Made by a program: the position numbers and the translations under genes | Shown: positions 44,850 to 53,084 of the stretch, in pieces | How the letters are laid out: every line of letters begins with the position of its first letter | Position numbering within the stretch: the stretch's first letter is position 1 | Origin: Gp13-AA77 sp035946575 | Lineage (GTDB): Bacteria; Acidobacteriota; Terriglobia; UBA7540 | Reading direction: 5' to 3' | Assembly: GCA_035946575.1 (NCBI GenBank) | Contig: DASYZG010000012.1 | Location: 9,141 to 73,140 of the forward strand | DNA length: 64,000 bases | The notes under the pieces: generated by a model | Seen by the model: only the letters and a program-made list of their open reading frames with translations | The model's database searches: none | What the model was told of the DNA's origin: nothing

Positions 44850-45515
44850 TCAATACTTCCGCAGTACCCCGATCACCCGTCCCTGGATCTTGACGTCGCG
44901 CGCCGGAACCACGATGGGATCCATCCGCGAATTGGCGGGCTGCAGGCGGACCTTGCCTTTCTCGGCTCCTTTGTCCAGGCGGAAGAACCTCTTCAGTGTC
45001 GCATCCGTGCCCTCGATAAGCGCCACCACGATCTCGCCGTTGGCGGCGGTATTCACGCCTTCCACCAGGATGTAGTCCCCGTCGCAGATGTGATCGTCGA
45101 TCATGGAGTCGCCCTTCACGCGCAATACAAACACCTTGCCGCCGGCACGCGCGAAATCGCCCAGCGACACCGTCTCGGGATTGACGATGGCCTCGACGGG
45201 TTGGCCGGCGGCGATCCGGCCGAGCAGCGGAAACTCGAGCGCCCCGAGTTGGGCCGGGGTCGCCTCTGAAACTTGCGGGGTCCTGATGAAGGGCACCGGC
45301 CCCGGCAGCGCCACCACATCAATGGACCGGCTTTGATTGTACCCGCGGCGAATGAACCCCTTCCGCTCCAGATTAGCCACATGCTTGTGGACCGTGGCCA
45401 GCGACGAGAGTTCGAGCGAGTGCGCGATCTCCTCGAAACTGGGCGCATAGCCGTTCTGATTGATGAACCCGACCAGGAAATCGAGCACCTGCTTTTGCCG
45501 CTTCGTGAGCGCCAT
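44850..45515 (-). CDS. lexA: LexA repressor
   Basis: A 221-residue SOS repressor. The winged helix (about 1-65) is ALTKRQKQVLDFLVGFINQN then SLATVHKHVANLERKGFI. The self-cleavage site is Ala-Gly in RIAAGQPVEAI, and the catalytic Ser is in VKGDSMIDDHI with the Lys in ATLKRFFR. RecA-stimulated self-cleavage should release DNA-repair genes. ATG 45515 follows a GGGAGGT site. The 200-base spacer to the divergent transketolase contains a direct repeat GGCGAAT-AAAA-GGCGAAA about 20 bases upstream of the start, which could be an autoregulatory site, but the Acidobacteriota LexA box is not something I can match with certainty. Confidence 0.95.
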   Translation of the reverse strand: MALTKRQKQVLDFLVGFINQNGYAPSFEEIAHSLELSSLATVHKHVANLERKGFIRRGYNQSRSIDVVALPGPVPFIRTPQVSEATPAQLGALEFPLLGRIAAGQPVEAIVNPETVSLGDFARAGGKVFVLRVKGDSMIDDHICDGDYILVEGVNTAANGEIVVALIEGTDATLKRFFRLDKGAEKGKVRLQPANSRMDPIVVPARDVKIQGRVIGVLRKY

Positions 45516-45722
45516 AAAGACCTCCCGCAACCCGGATTATAGGCGAATAAAAGGCGAAATGGAAGAGGAAAGAGAAAGTATCGTTGGGAGCGCGGGCCTG
45601 GCGGTTGGGCGTCACGCACAGATGTGACCGACCGCACTTTGGCCCTCAGCTCCTCAGGACGAATATAGGCTTCGAGTGCAACGTCGAAATGCGGACGGCA
45701 CCCGTGTGTTCGGAGGGCGTCT

Positions 45723-47753
45723 ATGAATTCTGAGCATGAGCAGCGCGGACCGCGACTGAGCTTCGACGAACTCCGGCAGGCAGCCGCGGAAATGCGGGCG
45801 ATGGACTTGATTGACATTTTCGCCGCCGGGTCGGGCCATCCCGGCGGCACGCTCTCGATCATGGATATCGCCGCGGCCCTCTATCTCCGCGTGCTAAATC
45901 ACGATCCGGGCGACCCGTCGTGGCCGGACCGCGATCGCGTGTTCTGGTCGGCCGGGCACAAGGCGCCCGCGCTCTACGTCGCGCTCGGCAAGGCCGGCTA
46001 CTTTCCCCTCGACGATACCGTGCTGCTTCGGCAACTCGGTTCCGGCTTTGAGGGCCATCCGAACTGCCTCAAATTGCCCGGCGTGGAAGTGTCCTCGGGC
46101 TCGCTCGGGCAGGGCCTCGGCGTTGCGGTCGGCAGCGCCCTCGCGGCCAGGCTTGCGGGACGCGGCTACCGCGTCTACTGCATCATGGGCGATGGCGAGC
46201 AGCAGGAAGGCAACGTCTGGGAGTCGGCCATGGCGGCCGGGCACTACAAGCTCGACAACCTCTGCGCGGTGATTGACAAGAACGATCTGCAAATCGACGG
46301 CCGGGTGCGCGAGGTGATGAACGTGGACCCGCTCGCTGACAAGTATTCGGCGTTCGGGTGGAACGTGGTGGTGATCGACGGCCATAACATGGAGCAGATC
46401 GTCGGCGCGCTCGAGCGCGCGAGGACGCATCGGGGCCAGCCGACGCTGGTCCTGGCACACACGGTGAAGGGCAAGGGCGTCTCGTTCATGGAGAACAACC
46501 CCGCCTGGCACGGGGTGGCGCCCCACCGCGAGCAGTTCGAGGCTGCAATCAGCGAACTCCAGACGCCGGCCGTGCCACGCCTGCGAATCGACGCGCTGCT
46601 CGCCCGCGCCGAGTCGAATGCCGAGCGCGTGGAACAGGCGACGAAAGATGATTTGCCGAAGTTCGAGCGGGATTACTGGTGGAACGCCGGCGACACAATG
46701 ACAGTGGACATGGACCCCACGCGCCTGGGATTCGGGCGCGGCCTCGAGCAGGCCGGCGCCGACGAGCGCGTGGTGACGATCCACGCCGACATCTCGAACT
46801 CGATCCGCATCACCGACTTTGAGGCGAAGCACCCGGAGCGAGCGAATCGCGTCTTCAGTGTGGGCATCGCCGAACAAAACATGATGGTGGTGGCCGCGGG
46901 TATGGCCAAGGAAGGCCTGATCCCGGTGACCGGCACCTACGGCGTGTTCGCCTCGGGCCGCTGCTGGGACCAGATCCGCACCACCATCTGCTACTCGAAC
47001 CTGAACGTAAAGATCGCCGGCGCCCACGGCGGCATCTCGGTAGGACCGGACGGCGCCACGCATCAGTCGCTCGAAGAAATCTCGCTGATGAGCATTCTGC
47101 CCCACATGCGCGTCGCGGTACCTTGCGATTCGCCGGAGAGCGAGCGCTCCACGATTCATTGCCTGCTCGGACTGGAAGGACCCGCGTATATGCGCTTCGC
47201 GCGCGAGGCGACGCCGGTCGTTACCAGGCCCGACACGCCCTACGAATTCGGCGTCGCCAACGTGATCCGCTATCGGAGCGAGCGGCCGCACTTTGCGGAC
47301 GCCTTTGAAACGTTCCTCGCCACGGGCTACGAGAGCGAAGGCGAGGACGTGGCCATCATCGCCTGCGGGCCCATGGTCGCGGAGGCCATGCGGGCGGCTT
47401 GGATTCTGAAAGAAGAGTACGGCGTCGAGACGCGCGTGCTGAACGTCCACACGGTGAAGCCGCTCGATATTGAGGCGCTGGTATGCGCCGCCGAGGACAC
47501 CAGGATCGTCTTGACGGCCGAAGAGCACCAGGTGGGTGGGTTCGGCAACATCGTCGCCGGCGCGATTCTGCGTCATCGTCGGAACATCGACGAGCCCCTG
47601 CTGTTTGACATGATCGGCATCGACGATCGCTTCGGACTCTCCGGTAGGCCGTGGGATCTGATGCGGGCGTTCAAGCTCAGTGCCGAACACATTGCCGAGC
47701 GTGTCCTGCATCTGCGCGACCGGTATCCGCTGGGCGTCAGCAGCCTGGCGTAG
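45723..47753 (+). CDS. tkt: Transketolase
   Basis: A 676-residue thiamine-diphosphate enzyme of the pentose phosphate pathway. The N-terminal domain has the substrate His in AAGSGHPGGTLSIMD and the TPP motif IMGDGEQQEGNVWES ending in NDLQIDG. The pyrimidine domain includes SVGIAEQNMMVVAAGMA with the catalytic Glu, and HGGISVGPDGATHQS. The C-terminal domain ends near RFGLSGRP. It is one fused chain, not split into the two halves often seen in archaea. ATG 45723 has no strong ribosome site. The stop codon lies inside a REP hairpin. It is divergent from lexA. Confidence 0.95.
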   Translation: MNSEHEQRGPRLSFDELRQAAAEMRAMDLIDIFAAGSGHPGGTLSIMDIAAALYLRVLNHDPGDPSWPDRDRVFWSAGHKAPALYVALGKAGYFPLDDTVLLRQLGSGFEGHPNCLKLPGVEVSSGSLGQGLGVAVGSALAARLAGRGYRVYCIMGDGEQQEGNVWESAMAAGHYKLDNLCAVIDKNDLQIDGRVREVMNVDPLADKYSAFGWNVVVIDGHNMEQIVGALERARTHRGQPTLVLAHTVKGKGVSFMENNPAWHGVAPHREQFEAAISELQTPAVPRLRIDALLARAESNAERVEQATKDDLPKFERDYWWNAGDTMTVDMDPTRLGFGRGLEQAGADERVVTIHADISNSIRITDFEAKHPERANRVFSVGIAEQNMMVVAAGMAKEGLIPVTGTYGVFASGRCWDQIRTTICYSNLNVKIAGAHGGISVGPDGATHQSLEEISLMSILPHMRVAVPCDSPESERSTIHCLLGLEGPAYMRFAREATPVVTRPDTPYEFGVANVIRYRSERPHFADAFETFLATGYESEGEDVAIIACGPMVAEAMRAAWILKEEYGVETRVLNVHTVKPLDIEALVCAAEDTRIVLTAEEHQVGGFGNIVAGAILRHRRNIDEPLLFDMIGIDDRFGLSGRPWDLMRAFKLSAEHIAERVLHLRDRYPLGVSSLA

Positions 47754-47778
47754 GGGCGGGTTTGAAACCCGCCCCTAC
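47750..47778. repeat. REP palindrome overlapping the transketolase stop
   Basis: GTAGGGGCGGGTTT-g-AAACCCGCCCCTAC: 14-bp perfect arms around one base. The transketolase TAG (47751-47753) lies within the left arm. Directly followed by a REP-transposase remnant. Confidence 0.75.
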
Positions 47779-47965
47779 AAAACCCAGCGCGCCGCTGTCG
47801 GAGATCGTGCGAGGCTTCAAGACATTCTCGGCACGGCGGATCAACGAGATGCGGCAGGACACCCAGTGTATCGTTTGCGAGAGAAACTACTTCGGACGAA
47901 TTATTCGCAATGAGTGCGAGCTGGACAGAATACGCCAAGTTTTTCAGGATTCCCGGCGCGGTAAA
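47779..47965 (+). pseudogene. REP-associated tyrosine transposase (RAYT/Y1) remnant
   Basis: The frame after the palindrome reads PLSEIVRGFKTFSARRINEM followed, after a short gap, by ERNYFGRIIRNECELDRIRQ and VFQDS. These correspond to the last third of Y1 (IS200-like) REP-associated transposases (F-K-x-x-x-x-x-R-I-N, then W-Q-R-N-Y-Y-x-x-I-I-R-N-E and L-x-x-I-R-x-Y-I). The HUH motif and the catalytic Tyr region are missing, and the normal Trp before RNY is Cys. It sits next to a REP palindrome, which fits the known linkage of such transposases and their palindromes. Confidence 0.7.
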
Positions 47966-48062
47966 ACCGACGGGCAGCGAGGCGAGACCAAAATGGAGGC
48001 CAGGTGTTCGCGTTGGCGGAAGGCTTCTTGGTTAATTACATCGGGATAGTCGCGAGGTCGAG

Positions 48063-48722
48063 TTAGATTGCGCCCTCCTGGCGAAGTTTCGCCAGCACGT
48101 TCTCCGGACACCCGTCCCACTCGGACAGGGCTTTGTTGCCAAGGTAGGGGAGATCCTGCACGCCCATTTTGCTGCTGTAAAACGCGCCCAGCACGGCATT
48201 GCGCAGGGCATTGAAGAAGACCACGCCGGCGGCGTCTTCGGGCGCGGCTGTCTTGGGATAAGCGATGCGATCAAGAAGCTGCTTTTTTTCGGACTCCGCA
48301 GCGTCGATGAAGTCGTGGCTGAAGGCCCGATTTGATTCCAGGTCGAGCCAGGTGATCCCGCCGCGAATGGCATCGAGCTGGTTGCCGCCTTCGAATCCCA
48401 GGAATTCGTCGATGAATTCGGGCACGCCTGCCTGGGACGCGCTGCCGCTCGGCTCGTCGGCCGGCACGATGATATCGCCGAGCACTTCGATCGTTTTGTA
48501 CTGGTGCGCGTCGAAGGTCTTCGGCTGATACGGCCCGGGCGCTGCCGCGGACGCGGTCGCTGTGGCAGCGTGCGCGCCCATGCCGGGCATCGACATCTCC
48601 GTGGCCTTGGCTGTTCCCGCGGGCAGCAGCGCTGCCGCCGGCACCGCGGACAACACCTTCAGCAGGTCGCGCCGGTCCATTCCCGCCTGTTTTTCCTGCC
48701 CGGTATTCGTATCGCTCGCCAT
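48063..48722 (-). CDS. Gluconate 2-dehydrogenase subunit 3 family protein (Tat-exported)
   Basis: A 219-residue accessory subunit with a twin-arginine signal (MDRRDLLKVLSAVPAAALLP, residues about 15-40). The mature part has FDAHQYKTIEVLGDIIVPAD, a conserved segment of gluconate-dehydrogenase subunit 3 proteins, and GVVFFNALRNAVLGAFYSSK. These subunits help exported GMC dehydrogenases fold and reach the periplasm. The start is the ATG at 48722, with AAGGAGGT before it. It lies 10 bases downstream of the GMC gene. A cytochrome subunit, the usual third partner, is not adjacent. Confidence 0.92.
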   Translation of the reverse strand: MASDTNTGQEKQAGMDRRDLLKVLSAVPAAALLPAGTAKATEMSMPGMGAHAATATASAAAPGPYQPKTFDAHQYKTIEVLGDIIVPADEPSGSASQAGVPEFIDEFLGFEGGNQLDAIRGGITWLDLESNRAFSHDFIDAAESEKKQLLDRIAYPKTAAPEDAAGVVFFNALRNAVLGAFYSSKMGVQDLPYLGNKALSEWDGCPENVLAKLRQEGAI

Positions 48723-48732
48723 CGAGACCTCC

Positions 48733-50436
48733 TTAAACATTCCGCTTCTTCACTTCCTCGGCCGCATGTTCTGCCGTGCGCCAGGCCAGGGCCATGATGC
48801 TGAGCGTGGGATTCTTGTCCGCATTCGAGACGAAGGGCGCTCCGTCGGTGACGAACAGGTTCCTGCAATCCCAGCCCTGGCAGTAGGGGTTCAGCACGGA
48901 CTTCCTGCGGTCGTCGCCCATCTGGGTGGTGCCCACCTCGTGGATGATCTCGCCGCCCTTGGAAATGCCCCAGTTCTTTTCAGCGCCCGACGACTCCAGA
49001 ACCTCGCCGCCCATGGTCACAATCAGCTCGCGAAAGGTCTCCTGCGCGTGGCGCGCCATCAGAATCTCATCCTGGCTCCACTTGAAATGGAACTTCAGCA
49101 CCGGAATACCCCACTCGTCCACGGTGTCGCGGTCGATCTCGCAGTAGCTGTCCTTGTTGGGAATCATTTCGCCGCGGCAGGCGAAGCCGAGGAACGAGCC
49201 ATAGATCTTGCGGATGTTCCGCTTGAGCTCCACGCCGTAGCCACCGCCGGTCAGCATCTCGACGCCGTCGAAGTCGCTCGGGCCGGGCATGCCGCGCCCC
49301 CCTCCCAGCTCGATGTGGTAGCCGCGCGCGAAGGGCAGTTGATTCCGAAGCTGCTTTTCATAGTTCCACCACGGCATGTAGACGTGCATGCCGCCGACCC
49401 CGTCGCAGTCGTGCGCCGGCAGATCCTGAAGCGACGGCACGAATCCGCCCCCGTCGGTGCCCACGGTGTCCATCAGGTACTTCCCCACCAGGCCGCTCGA
49501 ATTGCAGAGGCCGTTCGGATGCTGCGGGCTTCGGGAATTAAGCAACAGGCGCGCTGATTCGCACGCGCTCGCCGCCACCACCACGATCTTGCCGCGCACC
49601 TGCACTTCCTTGCGCGTCTTCTTGTCGATGTAGGAGACGCCGGTCGCCTGGCCATCGCCATCAACGACCACCTCGCGGGCCATGGCATCGCATCGCACTT
49701 CCAGATTGCCCGTGGCCTGCGCTGGTGGAATCAGCACCGTGGGAGAGGAGAAGTTGGAACTGGTGGCGCAGCTGCGTCCGCACTGGCCGCAGTAGTGGCA
49801 GGCCGGACGCCCGTTCAGCGGACGCGTCAGGATGGAAAGTCGCGACGCAACACAGGGGATTCCGAGTTTGCGCGACGCCCGCTGGATCACCAGCTCGTAG
49901 CAGCGCGGCTTCGGCGGCGGCATGAATCTGCCGTCCGGCGTGTTCTCGAGACCTTCGGCGGAACCAAAAACGCCGATCAACTCCTCGGTTTTGTCGTAAT
50001 AGGGTGCGAGATCGTCATACGTGATCGGCCAGTCGAAGCCTTTGCCGTCCCGGCTGTAAGGCTTGAAATCGTAAGGACCCATGCGCAGCGAAATGCGGCC
50101 CCAGTGATTCGTGCGTCCGCCGAGCATCCGGCCGCGCCACCACATCCAGTCGGTGCCTGGGGCTTGCGTATAAGGTTCGCCCGGCAGTTTCCAGCCCCCC
50201 ACGCAGGCGTCCGTCTCCCCGAAAGGCTTGGCGGGCGTGGGCGCGCCCCGGTGCGGCAGGTCGTAGTTCCACTTCAGCATGGTGGATTCTTTGGCCGTGT
50301 CGTACCAGCTTCCGGCTTCGAGCAGCAGGCACCTGGCGCCCGCCTGGGTGAGGACGTACGCCGCCATGCCGCCGCCCGCGCCCGAACCGACAATCACGGC
50401 GTCGTAAACTTTGGCACTGCGCATCATTTGCGGCAT
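48733..50436 (-). CDS. GMC family oxidoreductase, partner of subunit 3
   Basis: A 567-residue FAD enzyme. The FAD motif is DAVIVGSGAGGGMAAYVL (about residue 12); the middle carries CHYCGQCGRSC, and the active-site region is IIHEVGTTQMG with NADKNPTLSIMALAW. It is about as long as the solo GMC protein at 38.8-40.5 kb and shares the Cys cluster, so both belong to the gluconate/sugar dehydrogenase subgroup. It has no signal peptide and is probably exported together with its Tat-bearing partner, encoded next to it. ATG 50436 is chosen because an upstream in-frame start would run into a REP hairpin area. Confidence 0.93.
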   Translation of the reverse strand: MPQMMRSAKVYDAVIVGSGAGGGMAAYVLTQAGARCLLLEAGSWYDTAKESTMLKWNYDLPHRGAPTPAKPFGETDACVGGWKLPGEPYTQAPGTDWMWWRGRMLGGRTNHWGRISLRMGPYDFKPYSRDGKGFDWPITYDDLAPYYDKTEELIGVFGSAEGLENTPDGRFMPPPKPRCYELVIQRASRKLGIPCVASRLSILTRPLNGRPACHYCGQCGRSCATSSNFSSPTVLIPPAQATGNLEVRCDAMAREVVVDGDGQATGVSYIDKKTRKEVQVRGKIVVVAASACESARLLLNSRSPQHPNGLCNSSGLVGKYLMDTVGTDGGGFVPSLQDLPAHDCDGVGGMHVYMPWWNYEKQLRNQLPFARGYHIELGGGRGMPGPSDFDGVEMLTGGGYGVELKRNIRKIYGSFLGFACRGEMIPNKDSYCEIDRDTVDEWGIPVLKFHFKWSQDEILMARHAQETFRELIVTMGGEVLESSGAEKNWGISKGGEIIHEVGTTQMGDDRRKSVLNPYCQGWDCRNLFVTDGAPFVSNADKNPTLSIMALAWRTAEHAAEEVKKRNV

Positions 50437-50547
50437 GAGATGGTTTCCTCGGCTAAGAATAGAGCGACGCGGGAGTCTAACATAAAACTTCTCGGTGGCG
50501 CCCTGATTCGACGTCATGATTCGACGTCAGGGTAGTGTCCGGTTTTC

Positions 50548-50614
50548 GTTGTGGTGCAGGCATCCTGCCTGCTGACTGCGGCCCGGAATGCAGGCTTGAA
50601 GCCTGCACCACAAC
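50548..50614. repeat. Hairpin repeat, copy 1
   Basis: GTTGTGGTGCAGGC (50548-50561) and its perfect complement GCCTGCACCACAAC (50601-50614). The loop holds a second short pair (GCATCCTGCC). A variant copy lies at 52755-52816, and both are preceded by TAGTGTC about 10-16 bases before. Confidence 0.7.
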
Positions 50615-50722
50615 CTTAACTGGACGCTGCCGACCTAAGGAGCGATTGTAAACCGCCCTAAGTACATTACGATGCTTCACCCGGATGTTGCGGCGGCTTC
50701 GCTCCCGATCCGGGCTCCGGAT

Positions 50723-51175
50723 TCATGGAGCGGCAACCAACAACTCCGCCTGCAGATCAATTCTGGACTTGACGGAATTCGAAATGAAGCAATTCGCTTC
50801 CATCCTGCCCACGATCTCGCGTGCGGCTTCCATACTGCCGGCGGATTTCAGGGTGATCTTCGGCCGCACCGTGACCGTCGTCACTTGATACCTGCCCTCG
50901 ACGCTTTCGAGTAGTGCTTCAGCGCCGCTCGAGTAGGCCGCCACTTCCACGCTCCGCCGCTCCGCGATCGCCAGGAAGGTGAGCATCAGGCAGGTGTTGA
51001 GGGAGCTGATGAAGAGGTGCTCCGGCGACCAGACGCCCTCCTCGCCGCGGAAATCCGGCGGACTGCCCACCACGATGTCCGCTTTGCCCGCATCTGTGGC
51101 CCGGCCGTTGCGCCCGCCGGTCCAGACGAGCCCGGCAGAATAGCGAAAACTTTTGTAAGCCTTCTTCACTTCCAC
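50723..51175 (-). CDS. OsmC/Ohr family protein
   Basis: A 150-residue protein of the OsmC/Ohr superfamily, which reduces organic hydroperoxides with two Cys. The first is in FISSLNTCLMLTFL and the second in EANCFISNSVKSRI, at normal spacing. The block ADIVVGSPPDFRGEEGVWSP is typical of the subgroup called OsmC family protein. The start GTG at 51175 has GGGAGG before it; a long in-frame region upstream overlaps a REP hairpin and is rejected. It stands alone. Confidence 0.92.
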   Translation of the reverse strand: MEVKKAYKSFRYSAGLVWTGGRNGRATDAGKADIVVGSPPDFRGEEGVWSPEHLFISSLNTCLMLTFLAIAERRSVEVAAYSSGAEALLESVEGRYQVTTVTVRPKITLKSAGSMEAAREIVGRMEANCFISNSVKSRIDLQAELLVAAP

Positions 51176-51208
51176 AGCGACCCTCCCTGTTCCAGCATCG
51201 CACAGATT

Positions 51209-51296
51209 CGAGGTAGGGGCGGCCCCCCCGTGGCCGCCCGACTGGATAGCCATGCCGGGCCCTTCGGGGCGGCCACGGGGGGCCGCCCCTGCCTCG
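51209..51296. repeat. 88-bp REP-like inverted repeat
   Basis: Left arm begins CGAGGTAGGGGCGGCC, and the right arm ends GGCCGCCCCTGCCTCG; the arms are about 30 bp and nearly perfect. It shares GTAGGGGCGG with the 8824 and 47750 hairpins. It is followed by a second small hairpin of ATTCCCG/CGGGAAT type near 51317-51335. Confidence 0.7.
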
Positions 51297-51609
51297 AATT
51301 GCAATTCCCGGGATTCCCGTTTGCGCGGGAATGACGATAAGAGCGGGCCCGGTACTCAGTTGTGGGTTATCCACTTTGGTTCTACAAAAAGGTAGTATAC
51401 AGGCTCGGAAGTGCTTGGCGTACCGGAAGAAACATCGTAGAATAGTGCTCCACCTCAGGAATGCCTCGTCTTGCGCTTTCGCAGGGCGAAGAGCGTCCCG
51501 AGCCGGCGCGGGGACGGCCATTCCTCAGTCAGGTCGGTCAGCAGGCCGCCGCGGCGAATCACACGAAGCGGGTCTCATCAGGCTTGCAGGAAGGAATCTC
51601 AGGAGGAGT

Positions 51610-52089
51610 ATGCGCAAGGAATCGCAGGGCATTTCATGGCTTGAAGTCATCGTCCTCATTGTTGTAGTCGTGCTGGTCGCCGGCATTGTGGTTCCGAATC
51701 TCTGGAAATCGAAGGCGGAAATCAACCAGGCCTCGGCGGTGCGCTCGATTCGCATGATCATCAATGCCGAGGCCAACTACGCCCAGGCGTACGACAGCGG
51801 GTTCACCCCGGCGCTCTCGACCCTCGGGCCGCCGCCGGACGCGATGCCCACCGCTTCCCTCGCCGGCTATATCGACAGCGAACTTGCCGCCGGCGCGAAG
51901 GAAGGCTACACCTTCAGCTACACCGCGGGTCCGGCCGATTCGAACGGCAGGATCACGACCTATAAAATGACGGCCAACCCTACCAGCTCGAGCGCCGGCT
52001 CCGTTCACTATTTCGTGGACCAGACGGGACTCATCCGGCAGAACACTCAGCAGACGGCAACCGATAAAGACAAGCCGCTTGGCGGGTAG
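51610..52089 (+). CDS. Type IV pilin-like protein
   Basis: A 159-residue protein with a prepilin-type N-terminus: MRKESQG then ISWLEVIVLIVVVVLVAGIV, with cleavage expected after Gly7 and Glu at +5, the conserved residue of pilins. The common F-T-L-x-E is changed to I-S-W-L-E. After the helix the sequence NQASAVRSIRMIINAEANYA followed by YDSGFTPALSTLGPP matches Acidobacteriota pseudopilins with the G-F-x-x-x-L-x-x-L-G-P block. A Thr/Ser/Asn-rich tail follows. It may be a minor pilin or a secretion pseudopilin. ATG 51610 has AGGAGG before it. No pil genes lie near. Confidence 0.87.
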   Translation: MRKESQGISWLEVIVLIVVVVLVAGIVVPNLWKSKAEINQASAVRSIRMIINAEANYAQAYDSGFTPALSTLGPPPDAMPTASLAGYIDSELAAGAKEGYTFSYTAGPADSNGRITTYKMTANPTSSSAGSVHYFVDQTGLIRQNTQQTATDKDKPLGG

Positions 52090-52175
52090 TCCTCTCGAAA
52101 AGGCGCGCCAGCCGCGGGAGCGGCGGTGTCCTCGCCGCCGCATCCCGGGCCGGGCCTCGAAGGCCGGCACGGAAT

Positions 52176-52661
52176 TCAGCCGCGCGCCGGGGAGGTCGCC
52201 GTCCCCGGGCCACGCACATGGAAAACGTGATCGAGGACCCACAAGGGTCCGATCAACAGGTGGACCAGGTTTTTGTAGAACGCCGGTTGACGCCGCTCGT
52301 AAACCCCGTGCCCGACATACTGGCAGACCCAGCCGATTACGAATAGTCCCGCCGGAATCGTCCACGCTGCGTCCCTGAGACTCCTGCCCACCAGGTACAG
52401 CAGAAAGCAGCTCACCAGCATCAGCGCGCCCAGCCTGGCATCGAGCGCAATGTCGACGGCGCCGACCACGAGCAGGATGATCAGCGAGAGTTCGATGGGC
52501 CAGCCCGCGACGGTCATCAGGCGTATCGAAAGCAGGCTCAGCAGCCCGAAGACAATCATCGGGATGCCGATCATGTGGCAGATGCGATTGCCCCTGGTCC
52601 GGTGTTGCTGCTGGTAATCGGCCCACAGCCGGTCCATCGTAGTCGCGCCCATAACGCCCAT
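52176..52661 (-). CDS. Mpo1-like (DUF962) membrane protein
   Basis: A 161-residue protein with four hydrophobic helices and the signature YQQQHRTRGNRICHMIGIPM, whose three His residues correspond to the iron-binding site of yeast Mpo1, a dioxygenase in phytosphingosine breakdown. A fourth His block lies in QYVGHGVYERRQP. The bacterial substrate is unknown; a 2-hydroxy fatty acid is a reasonable inference. ATG 52661 has GGGAGGG before it; a longer in-frame start would be inside repeat DNA. Confidence 0.88.
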   Translation of the reverse strand: MGVMGATTMDRLWADYQQQHRTRGNRICHMIGIPMIVFGLLSLLSIRLMTVAGWPIELSLIILLVVGAVDIALDARLGALMLVSCFLLYLVGRSLRDAAWTIPAGLFVIGWVCQYVGHGVYERRQPAFYKNLVHLLIGPLWVLDHVFHVRGPGTATSPARG

Positions 52662-52754
52662 AAGGCCCTCCCCGGCAAAACCCAGGCTTCCGGCCGATTC
52701 TAAGTGAAACCCGGAGCAAAGTCTAACGCCGCGGACTTCCACATAGTGTCTCGG

Positions 52755-52816
52755 GTTGTGGTACAGGCGTCCCCGCCTGCGCCTGACGCGATGCCGGCAG
52801 GATGCCTGCACCACAA
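52755..52816. repeat. Hairpin repeat, copy 2
   Basis: GTTGTGGTACAGGC at 52755-52768 pairs with GCCTGCACCACAA (52804-52816), with one mismatch. It is the same family as 50548-50614, with a diverged interior. It lies upstream of the Mpo1-like gene. Confidence 0.65.
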
Positions 52817-52910
52817 ACTGAGATACTACCGGATTCCAGCGTCGGTGCGCCGCGCTCCCAGGGGGAAGGTACCTAGGCCGGAACTGATGCTCTGCGGTAT
52901 GCTAACCCTA

Positions 52911-53032
52911 GCAGGCTGCTGAAAAGCGTGTAGCGGCGGCTTCAGGCCGCCACGCGTGTATTGAGAGAGTTGGACTTATGGCGAGGTAAACTCGCCGCTA
53001 CGCTCCTCAAACCGTCTTTTTCAGCAGCCTGC
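52911..53032. mobile_element. 122-bp MITE, intact copy
   Basis: Terminal inverted repeats GCAGGCTGCTGAAAA (52911-52925) and TTTTCAGCAGCCTGC (53018-53032) are perfect over 15 bp. Inside, GTAGCGGCG pairs with CGCCGCTAC, and GGCGAG-gtaaa-CTCGCC forms a tip. There is no coding capacity. It is the uninterrupted relative of the broken copy at 20711-20999. Confidence 0.75.
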
Positions 53033-53084
53033 CAGGGCTTTGTTCGGGGAGGGAACCCTGCACCCGGTTGCGGCCCGGAAAAAT

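Noticed and set aside
45894..47711. A 605-codon open frame opposite transketolase
   Set aside because: The plus strand encodes a complete transketolase with all motifs. The antisense frame is His/Arg/Val rich and has no homology that I recognise.
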